64,000 bases of DNA from Woeseia oceani. Lineage in GTDB: Bacteria; Pseudomonadota; Gammaproteobacteria; Steroidobacterales; Woeseiaceae. The notes under the pieces are model-generated. The model was not told where the DNA came from. It did not search any database and saw only the letters and a list, made by a program, of their open reading frames with translations. The stretch's first letter is position 1, and the number at the start of each line of letters is the position of its first letter. Below, in pieces: positions 53,015-64,000 of the stretch. The translations under genes were made by a program, and so were the position numbers. The stretch lies in assembly GCF_001677435.1 (NCBI RefSeq), contig NZ_CP016268.1:2345001-2409000 (forward strand). The letters are read 5' to 3'.

Positions 53015-54520
53015 TCAGCTGATACTCGCAGATTCCGCACTGCCGTTATTACCAGCCCTCTTCACCGCACGTTTAGGTCGCGCTTTGTTCTTCGGCTTTG
53101 GCGTCTGCGACCCTGCGGTTGCCGCGTACAACTCGTCAAATGATGCTTGTAGACAATCACTGTAGAACGCTGGATCCGGCATCATGTCGCGATCTGCGAT
53201 CGCGCTGATCGTGATTGTTCCGTTGTAACTCAGCACTGGCTGAAACAGGCCCAGCCCATGCACTACAGGCCCCAGCCCCCAGCTCGCAACCAGCTTGGAG
53301 CCCATGGAGTACAAGGGCATGTTCACGCCCGGCACATTGGTAATGACCGTGTTGAACAACGGTGGCAATCGCGACGCCAACTGAGTATCGGCGAACACTC
53401 TGGCCAGCAACCCGGAAACGGTCGATGGCAAAAGTTCGGCGGCGTCCGCAGCCAGATCCGGGCCCATCGTATAAGTCAGCTTCTTGGCTTGTTGGCTTTC
53501 TTTGCTGACGGCGTTCAAGCGCGCTACCGGATCGGCAATATCACTGCGTACCGGGAGGCTCATCGCCGTTATCCGGTTGCCCGCAGAGCCATGATGCTGT
53601 TCAGCCCGCACCGACATGGGTGCCATCGCGACCAGTGAGTCGGCTGGCAGCTCATTGCGCGATTCCAGATAACGCCGCAATGCCCCACCACAAATCGTGA
53701 CTATCACGTCGTTGACGGTCGTTCCCGGGAACTGATTCTTAATCGCTTTGATCTGCTCAAGATCAAATACCCGACCATCGAATACCCTGTGGGGCGTAAC
53801 GTTTCGATTGAATCGCGTGCGCGGTACGCGCACAGGAATTTTCAGTTGCCGTGTCCACACCCCTGCAGCCACTTTGAGCAACGCGGGTGCGGAGCGCCGA
53901 ATCATGTTGCTGATCCTGACCGGCGCCGTAACACTGCGTGCGGCGCTGCGAGTCAGCAACTCGATGCCCGTTGGGATGCGTTCCGGTCGCCACTCGGTAG
54001 CGGCTTCGTCGGCGTCTGCGAGCGGGCTGAGATCGTGAATCGCTTCGGCAATCTCAGCACCGGAAACCCCGTCAATTGCTGCATGGTGGACTTTTAACAG
54101 CAATGCGAAACTGCCTTTCGGCAGTTGCTTTACATTGTCCAGGCCTTCGATGACCCACGCTTCCCACAACGGTTTGCGCATGTCGAGCGGGCGCGAATGT
54201 ATGCGTGCTGTCTCAATACACAGTTGCCGCCAATCACCGGGCTTAGGCAGCGCTATATGCCGTACGTGAAACTCAAGATCAAAGTCCGGGTCCTCTATCC
54301 AGTAAGGATGGTCCAGACTCAGCGGTACCCGTATCAACCGCTGGCGGAAGGCGCGTGCCTTGTGCAATCGTTGTTCGAAAAAATGCAGAATCTGTTTAAA
54401 AGTGACATGGCCATCCGGCGCCGTGCTCTGGTCGTAAACCGCCAGTGACCCGATGTGCATGGGCGTTGAACCGGTTTCCATATGGAGAAACGACGAATCC
54501 AGTCCGGTCAGCTGCTGCAT
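53015..54520 (-). CDS. Wax ester synthase / diacylglycerol acyltransferase (WS/DGAT)
   Basis: 501 residues. The active-site motif HHxxxDG is HHAAIDG at 145-151; start MQQLTGLDSSFLHMET and the later PLYSMGSKLVASWGLGPVVHGLG and NGTITISAIADRDMMPD segments are typical. It esterifies fatty alcohols or diacylglycerol with acyl-CoA to make storage wax esters or triacylglycerol. The ATG at 54520 matches family starts. It is preceded on the same strand by an alpha/beta hydrolase, 54 bases away. The C-terminus is basic (KPKNKARPKRAVKRAG). Confidence 0.94.
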   Translation of the reverse strand: MQQLTGLDSSFLHMETGSTPMHIGSLAVYDQSTAPDGHVTFKQILHFFEQRLHKARAFRQRLIRVPLSLDHPYWIEDPDFDLEFHVRHIALPKPGDWRQLCIETARIHSRPLDMRKPLWEAWVIEGLDNVKQLPKGSFALLLKVHHAAIDGVSGAEIAEAIHDLSPLADADEAATEWRPERIPTGIELLTRSAARSVTAPVRISNMIRRSAPALLKVAAGVWTRQLKIPVRVPRTRFNRNVTPHRVFDGRVFDLEQIKAIKNQFPGTTVNDVIVTICGGALRRYLESRNELPADSLVAMAPMSVRAEQHHGSAGNRITAMSLPVRSDIADPVARLNAVSKESQQAKKLTYTMGPDLAADAAELLPSTVSGLLARVFADTQLASRLPPLFNTVITNVPGVNMPLYSMGSKLVASWGLGPVVHGLGLFQPVLSYNGTITISAIADRDMMPDPAFYSDCLQASFDELYAATAGSQTPKPKNKARPKRAVKRAGNNGSAESASIS

Positions 54521-54574
54521 GGAACCATTCCTCACAAAGCCCGCGCTATCATTGCGCTCGGTATTGAAATCAAT

Positions 54575-55375
54575 TTAACGAAAGAAGAAGCGACGGACTC
54601 CACTGTTGTCAAACGGCAGCCAGTCCGCTTCCACCTGCCGCAGCCTGTCCGCGATGGCGTACAGCACGGCCGGATTAAAACCCATTCCCAAGTGGCTCGC
54701 ATCGACACCGATGCTCTCTACCATGTCGCAATCTGGCAGTTGCGCGATCTTCCAGGAGACTACGGCATCCGAACGACTGTATATGGCAGTGACCGGCACA
54801 TCCGCTATGGGTTGTCGTAATTGCAGAATACGCTCGCGCACTTCATCGCTGGTTACTTGCTGCCCGGTCAAAAGCTCGTAGAGGCGCCAGAGGTTGGTCG
54901 CTTTGGGATCACCCAATGGACTGCCCAGTGAGATGACGCTACGGACGATCGATGAATTCCGGCGAGCCGCTTCCAGTGCCAGCAAACCGCCGAGGCTCCA
55001 GCCTACCAGGCTGACTTTGCGTCCCGATTGCTGATACAGCTTAAGCAGGCGTTCGTCCAGGGCGTCATCAAGGTGCTCGCCGTTTCGAACACCGAAATTT
55101 CTGCCCAGATCCCAAGGATGTGCGCCGTAGCCCCAGCTGCGCAGGTAACGACGCAAGGTACGGGTCGAATTGTCTGACGCCATGAAGCCCGGCAAAGTCA
55201 TGACGGCGTGGCCATCACCCGGTTCAAGGTTTCGCAGAAATCGGCCGCTGGGCCACAAGGCACTGGCTTCGGTCAACGCCCGGGGCGCTTCCAGCAAGGC
55301 GAGAAACAGTGGTGGGGGCGTTACCGCGTGACTGTCCATATCCGGTGCATCAGGCTGCCGCCGCTTCGTCAACAC
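54575..55375 (-). CDS. Alpha/beta hydrolase
   Basis: 266 residues starting with GTG. The nucleophile elbow is LVGWSLGG with S127; the acid is probably D in IYSRSDAVV and the histidine H in VDASHLGMG. An oxyanion-type LPGFMASDNSTRTLRRYLRSWGY precedes it. It looks like a lipase/esterase of the kind often found with WS/DGAT genes. The substrate is unknown. The start is uncertain: an ATG at 55339 is also possible and neither has a strong ribosome site. Confidence 0.85.
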   Translation of the reverse strand: MLTKRRQPDAPDMDSHAVTPPPLFLALLEAPRALTEASALWPSGRFLRNLEPGDGHAVMTLPGFMASDNSTRTLRRYLRSWGYGAHPWDLGRNFGVRNGEHLDDALDERLLKLYQQSGRKVSLVGWSLGGLLALEAARRNSSIVRSVISLGSPLGDPKATNLWRLYELLTGQQVTSDEVRERILQLRQPIADVPVTAIYSRSDAVVSWKIAQLPDCDMVESIGVDASHLGMGFNPAVLYAIADRLRQVEADWLPFDNSGVRRFFFR

Positions 55376-55480
55376 CGGTCGATCTTACCCTAATTGCCGG
55401 AGAATCAGCGCCATTCCAGGACACTTCGGGCCGCGCTGCTGAAAAGCATGCGCCAATCCACGGGGATCGTTCGGTCTAAC

Positions 55481-56017
55481 TCACGCCGCCGCTCGCTCAG
55501 CCTGTTGCAATTGCTCGTTCGCATCGCGAAATTGCTGAATAGCCCGCTCTAAATAGTCACTGGCTTCCTTGTCATAGCCGTCCGCCGATGCCGACCATAC
55601 CCGGTTCACATAACGCTCCCCAGCAGCGAATTCGCTCATGATGTTGGCGTAGATCTGCATGCCAAAGAGATGAATCAGGCTTTCTCTGGCATCGGCAAAT
55701 CGCTGCAAATCCAGCCGTACGCGATCGTCGATTCCATCGCGAAGCTCCACCGATGCGAACTGCCCTTGACCGATCAACTCATCAAGTGACGTTACAATGT
55801 TTTGCAGTGAGCTCGTAAGTTCAGCCTTGTTGGCTGTCAACACTTCCTCGGAGCGGGCCTCGCTGCTCGACTGCCGCTTGATCATGACTACGCCACAGAC
55901 TGCGAGCAATGCGGCTGGCACAAAAATGAGCCAATTCGTCTCGTACACGTGCAGTGCCGTGGCAAATGCAGATGCCAGAAAGCCCGCAATCAGGAACGTT
56001 CTGCCCAATGACTTCAT
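55481..56017 (-). CDS. Small membrane protein of unknown function
   Basis: 178 residues. Two adjacent membrane segments (about 5-22 and 28-46) form a hairpin anchor, followed by a helical cytoplasmic part with charged helices (about 50-178; VRLDLQRFADARESLIHLFGMQIYANIMSEFAAGERYVNRVWSA, and a final helix). The ATG follows GAGGTG. I do not recognise the family. It lies between the hydrolase and the OPT transporter on the same strand. Confidence 0.8.
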   Translation of the reverse strand: MKSLGRTFLIAGFLASAFATALHVYETNWLIFVPAALLAVCGVVMIKRQSSSEARSEEVLTANKAELTSSLQNIVTSLDELIGQGQFASVELRDGIDDRVRLDLQRFADARESLIHLFGMQIYANIMSEFAAGERYVNRVWSASADGYDKEASDYLERAIQQFRDANEQLQQAERAAA

Positions 56018-56062
56018 GCGTAACACCTCGTATCCGTAGCGAGCATAGTGGGGAGCACAGAT

Positions 56063-57784
56063 TCAGCTCGCCGTGACAACGTAGACAATGGCATAGCCTA
56101 CGCCAACGAGCGCTTCGCCGACGATCAGGCCGGCAGCAACGGGTATTCCGACGTTCTCACTCCAGGATTTGCCGCGGAAGCGATCACACAATTCGCGAGC
56201 TAAAGTGCCAAGTGAATACGTCAGCACGATATTGAAAGGCAGATAAAAACCAAGGCCGACCGTGATACCGAGGCCGCCGATGACCGCTGAAAGTATGCCG
56301 CCAAGAATGGCGCCGGCCATGTATTTTTCGGTGGGTACGTCTCCGCCCATGATTCCTTCGATCATCGATGCAAGGGCCTGCCCCTGCGGAGCCGGCAGGC
56401 GATCACTGCCCAGCGTAAACGCTTCGTGCAATACAAAGATCACGCCAATAACCACAATCGGTCCCAGCCACGCACCGATAAACTGACCGAACTGTTGCAT
56501 CCGGGGAGTCGCGCCGACCAGGTAGCCGGTCTTCAGGTCGAGCATCAGGTCCGTCGCCTGCGACATGGCGACGCAAGTCGCAGCGCCCACCATGATCGCC
56601 GCCACTATGGAATCGCCACGCTCCATGCCGTGGGTAAGAATGATCAGCAAGGTGATGCCGACCAGCGTCATGCCGGACAACGGTGACCAGTTGGTCCGGC
56701 CGATAGCCTCCGACAAAATAATGCCCGACATCCAGATCCATAACGTGCCCAATAAGGCCATGCCGATGCCGCGAACGAGGCCTACGCTCTCTACGGAAGT
56801 CACTGAGATATACGTCAGCAGTACCGCCGCACCCACGATACCTACGTACAGTAGTTTGATCGGCATCTCATCGGCAGCAACTTTACTGCCGGATGATGCG
56901 GATTTTTGCATCGAACGAACCGCACTGATGATCAATGGCAAGGCGATCGCCACGCCCATCATCGCACCACCAATCAACATGCCAATACCCAACGGCCGGT
57001 ACAACAATGACCGCAGCTGGTTCGGATCGCTGATCGCCGCACCCAGCTGATCCAGCGGGAAGTTACCGCTGAGCGACAGCATCGGCGACAAGAACCAGTA
57101 CGCCACGAAACCACCAATGATAAATGCCACACCGCCGCGACCGGCGATAAAGCCAGTGCCGATCGTCAGTAACGACAGGTACCAGATGCCGTTCATGTAC
57201 GAGGGCATGCCTATCAGCTCGCCGAAGTTCCAGTTGGAAACCCCGGTTTGCTGCGACACGATATGCACGGCGGCGCTGACCGCCGCCGCTGCCAGCAGAA
57301 TAACGGCTTTATGGACGCCAGCGCCTGGCGATTTCAGAATCGTGGCCACAGCGACGCCACCCGGATAGGTCAGTCGCTCGAAATCGATCATGTGTTTGCG
57401 CAGCGGGATGATGAACGCTATGCCAAGAAAAGCCCCGGCGATGCAGCCGAAGGTCAGGAGCACCGGATCAAAACGGTCACCGTAGCCAAGAATGAATATG
57501 GCCGGCACGGAAAACATCATGCCTGACGACGCCCCGTTCACACCGCTCGCTATCGTCTGCACGATGTTGTTTTCAATGATGCTTTTGCGCCGCAGAATGC
57601 CGCGCAGAATGCCGAAGCCGAGTATCGCCGCGAGTTCCGAGCCCTCAATGGAGAAGCCCAGTATCAGAGCCGCATAGCCAATCGAAATGGCGATGATGAC
57701 ACCGAGAAACCAGCCAACTATGACCGCCGGCCAGGTGAGTTCCGGGTACTCCCGGCTATTGGAAAACGTCGATCCTACTGCCAT
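56063..57784 (-). CDS. OPT-family oligopeptide transporter
   Basis: 573 residues, about fourteen membrane segments. OPT family features: ELTWPAVIVGWFLGVIIAISIGYAALILG at the N-terminus, RLTYPGGVAVATILKSP, TGYLVGATPRMQQFGQFIGAW and GVGYAIVYV near the end. Bacterial members take up oligopeptides or metal chelates; the substrate here is unknown. Start ATG, no overlap with neighbours. Confidence 0.92.
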   Translation of the reverse strand: MAVGSTFSNSREYPELTWPAVIVGWFLGVIIAISIGYAALILGFSIEGSELAAILGFGILRGILRRKSIIENNIVQTIASGVNGASSGMMFSVPAIFILGYGDRFDPVLLTFGCIAGAFLGIAFIIPLRKHMIDFERLTYPGGVAVATILKSPGAGVHKAVILLAAAAVSAAVHIVSQQTGVSNWNFGELIGMPSYMNGIWYLSLLTIGTGFIAGRGGVAFIIGGFVAYWFLSPMLSLSGNFPLDQLGAAISDPNQLRSLLYRPLGIGMLIGGAMMGVAIALPLIISAVRSMQKSASSGSKVAADEMPIKLLYVGIVGAAVLLTYISVTSVESVGLVRGIGMALLGTLWIWMSGIILSEAIGRTNWSPLSGMTLVGITLLIILTHGMERGDSIVAAIMVGAATCVAMSQATDLMLDLKTGYLVGATPRMQQFGQFIGAWLGPIVVIGVIFVLHEAFTLGSDRLPAPQGQALASMIEGIMGGDVPTEKYMAGAILGGILSAVIGGLGITVGLGFYLPFNIVLTYSLGTLARELCDRFRGKSWSENVGIPVAAGLIVGEALVGVGYAIVYVVTAS

Positions 57785-57890
57785 GCACTATCCCCGATGC
57801 AATGTGACGCAGCCGCCACGGCTGACCGCAGCAATGGCGGACCGCATTATTCTTTTCAGCAAAGAGGCCCGTGATGTCCGCGAAAGCCTA

Positions 57891-58961
57891 TCACAATGGT
57901 TGCAGCTTCGCCGCCAGCGCATCCCGCTCCAGAGTATCGTGCAGCTCATCGGCGAGTTGCTTGCAGGCGACAACCACCTGACGCCAGTTCCGCTCACGTT
58001 CAGCCGTCGAAAAATTCTGAAAATCGTGACGATCCGGCACCTTGCCATGTGGAAGTCTGGCGATAAATTCCGGCGACGGGCAGACAAGCACGGTACGGTC
58101 CAGCGCTTCGGCGCTGTGACGACGGTACGGCAACCGCTTGTCGAACCAGCCTGGGATCAAGCGCTCAAAGAAATGCGGAAACAATGTGAGCCGGTCAGGA
58201 TCACTCAACGGCATGTCGAGGTGGTAATCGATAACGCCACCGTCGCGGTAGGTGCCTGGCGGTGCACCGGGAATGTCGCGCACACCGTTTAGCACCATGG
58301 GAATCGAGCCAGAAGCCAGAACGGCTTTCGGCAAATTTTCTTTGCTCAGCGGCACCCGCTCCAACGGAAAACCGCCCGCGTTGTAGAACGGCGGTAAATC
58401 GCGGTTGTCGTAAAACAGTGCGCGGGAAAAAAACCGTCCCAGCATACGTCGGCTGAACAAGTTCCCGACTGCTGCCAATAGCAGGCCGCTACCCTGCAAG
58501 GCACGTCGGTCACTGGCCGTCAGGCGTCCGCACAGGACAGTCAGAATATGCAACCGACACGAAGCATGGCTGACAATCTCTTCTGCCCCACTCTCGCCCA
58601 ACATCTCATGGAGTATCTCGGTGCTCTTGGCGGTGATTTCGTTCGAATCCGGTCGTTCCGAGTAGGACTGCTCGAGGTATGCCCGCTCAAACCGCTCTAT
58701 GGCGGCAAGTGGCTCCGCCTGCGCGTAACAGGCGAAACGCCACGCCCCGATCGATGAACCGAGCAAATGCACAGGACCCGGCAACGCGGGCACAACATGC
58801 TCGACTATCACCCGATCAAGCTGACTGAGGACCAACCACTTCGCCCCGCCTGATGCGCCGGCTATCGTGCCAATACGTTCGACTGAAAAGCCGCGTTTGC
58901 GAATATCCGCATAAGCACCCGGTCCTGCCTTGAAGAGCAGCGCGCCTTCCGTGTTGTGCAA
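57891..58961 (-). CDS. Patatin-like phospholipase
   Basis: 356 residues. The nucleophile motif is GASGGAKW with S37, preceded by the glycine-rich start; the catalytic aspartate lies in YRDGGVIDYH. No signal peptide, so it is probably cytoplasmic or secreted by another route. It should hydrolyse acyl esters of phospholipids. It stands alone, 107 bases after the OPT gene start, divergent from the choice-of-anchor B gene. Confidence 0.88.
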   Translation of the reverse strand: MHNTEGALLFKAGPGAYADIRKRGFSVERIGTIAGASGGAKWLVLSQLDRVIVEHVVPALPGPVHLLGSSIGAWRFACYAQAEPLAAIERFERAYLEQSYSERPDSNEITAKSTEILHEMLGESGAEEIVSHASCRLHILTVLCGRLTASDRRALQGSGLLLAAVGNLFSRRMLGRFFSRALFYDNRDLPPFYNAGGFPLERVPLSKENLPKAVLASGSIPMVLNGVRDIPGAPPGTYRDGGVIDYHLDMPLSDPDRLTLFPHFFERLIPGWFDKRLPYRRHSAEALDRTVLVCPSPEFIARLPHGKVPDRHDFQNFSTAERERNWRQVVVACKQLADELHDTLERDALAAKLQPL

Positions 58962-59106
58962 ATCCCTTTCCCGCTGTAGTGCCTGATCCGGGGATTCTGC
59001 CGCACTATGCTGCCAACGTCAGCATCAATGCGGAACCTTCGCCTGTACCTGGCTATCGAAGCAGGGTATAGAATCGTTCACTGGACAACCGGAAACCGAG
59101 TCCGCC

Positions 59107-63351
<4,245 letters not shown>

Positions 63352-63401
63352 GATCGTATTCGTTCAGTACAGTATCGTGATTGGCGCCGCACCCGCTATC
63401 C

Positions 63402-63440
63402 GAAAAATGGACGATCAGAGCTAACCCCTGATCGTCCATT
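63402..63440 (-). terminator. Intrinsic terminator after hflC
   Basis: AATGGACGATCAG (63406-63418) and CTGATCGTCCATT (63428-63440) are perfect 13-base arms around a 9-base loop. On the minus strand the stem is followed by a T-run (ATTTTTC), so it ends the hflKC transcript. It is the strongest terminator seen in the window. Confidence 0.9.
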
Positions 63441-63480
63441 GTCACACCGGATGCCGTGTGCCGCAGGCGAACGTCACTCT

Positions 63481-64000
63481 TTAACGAGCGCCATTCTTGT
63501 TGTTCAAATAACGGAAGAAGTCATTCTTCGGATCCAGCACGAGCAAGTCGCCTGATTGTCCGATTGAGTTTCGATAGGCATCGATACTGCGGTAGAACGC
63601 GTAAAACTCGGGGTCCCGATTGTAAGCGTCGGCGTAAATTTCCGCGGCTCTTGCATCACCCTCACCACGCAGCTTCTGACTGTCCCGGTAAGCTTCTGCC
63701 AGGATAATCGTCCGTTCACGATCGGCGGTCGAACGCAGTTGCTCGGCGATCTCGCCGCCCTGCGCCCGGCGTTCGGCCGCAACGCGAGCACGTTCTTCAC
63801 GCATCTGACGGTACACCGAATTGCGCACGTCGTCCGGGAACTCAACCTGTTTGACCCGCACGTCTATCAGTTCAACACCCAGCCCCTGAGCTGCCGATTT
63901 TGCAGTCTCGAGCATGTCGCGCATCAACTCGGCACGTTCAACCGAAATGGCTTCACTGACCGAACGTTGGCCGAACTCGGTCACAATCGCGTTCTTGATG
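63481..64000 (-). CDS. hflC: HflC, FtsH protease regulator, C-terminal part
   Basis: The frame runs through the window end, so the start and the N-terminal membrane anchor are missing; 172 residues remain. The visible part is the end of the SPFH/band-7 domain and the long helical region: TEFGQRSVSEAISVERAELMRDML, GVELIDVRVKQVEFPDDVRNSVYRQMREERARVAAERRAQG and AEIYADAYNRDPEFYAFYRSIDAYRNSI. HflC forms a periplasmic complex with HflK around FtsH. Confidence 0.96.
   Translation of the reverse strand, partial: IKNAIVTEFGQRSVSEAISVERAELMRDMLETAKSAAQGLGVELIDVRVKQVEFPDDVRNSVYRQMREERARVAAERRAQGGEIAEQLRSTADRERTIILAEAYRDSQKLRGEGDARAAEIYADAYNRDPEFYAFYRSIDAYRNSIGQSGDLLVLDPKNDFFRYLNNKNGAR

Overview
The window looks like a chromosome segment of a free-living, probably marine gammaproteobacterium with fairly G+C-rich coding sequence. 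The evidence is the E. coli-like blocks rpsF-rpsR-rplI-dnaB-alr, rnr-rlmB, purA-DUF2065-hflC and ffh-rpsP-rimM-trmD-rplS, a complete Mla phospholipid-transport locus, kbl-tdh, a TRAP transporter with a TatT lipoprotein, and a GlyGly-CTERM surface protein. A Woeseia/Chromatiales-like lineage is a guess from gene content. Coding density is very high. There are no insertion sequences, no CRISPR arrays and no phage genes.

Layout. 0-3.6 kb: mlaFEDCB on the minus strand, meeting the 3' part of mlaA tail to tail. 3.6-4.6 kb: class I fructose-bisphosphate aldolase. 4.8-11.6 kb: an IscR-type regulator with an IscR-like operator, then sufB-C-D-S-U-T and a SixA-type phosphatase in one tight operon. 11.6-19.5 kb: serine dehydratase, PutA, Hsp15, kbl-tdh and a GNAT, mostly amino-acid catabolism. 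19.5-25.2 kb: TatT-DctP-DctQ-DctM and SppA. 25.3-28.8 kb: translation and SRP genes. 29-33.5 kb: a cAMP-phosphodiesterase-like metallo-hydrolase, a CcsA/YpjD protein, a CNNM/CorC-like protein and RadA. 33.7-37.5 kb: a compact Ser/Thr signalling cassette (CHASE2 kinase, PP2C phosphatase, double-FHA protein). 37.5-45.5 kb: alr-dnaB-rplI-DUF2232-rpsR-rpsF and rlmB-rnr, all on the minus strand.

45.6-61.85 kb is an accessory-looking segment inserted between rnr and purA, two genes that lie close together in many gammaproteobacteria. It begins with a strong tRNA promoter, a broken tRNA-Leu and an intact tRNA-Leu. It then holds a DUF2157/DUF4401/GDYXXLXY membrane operon, an alanine/glycine symporter, a small Cys/DRR protein, and a divergent DUF2799/NERD-like pair. 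That pair is separated by two CRP-type sites, each at the class II distance from a candidate -10. Next come a wax-ester synthase/DGAT with an alpha/beta hydrolase, an OPT transporter, a patatin, and a large choice-of-anchor B/Calx-beta surface protein. 61.85-64 kb: purA, DUF2065 and the 3' part of hflC, which is cut by the window end.

The items that most deserve a second look are the paired CRP-like sites, the kinase/phosphatase/FHA cassette, the broken tRNA-Leu behind its own strong promoter at the edge of the rnr-purA insertion, and the four-DRR small protein. No wholly unknown multi-gene system could be shown from sequence alone.
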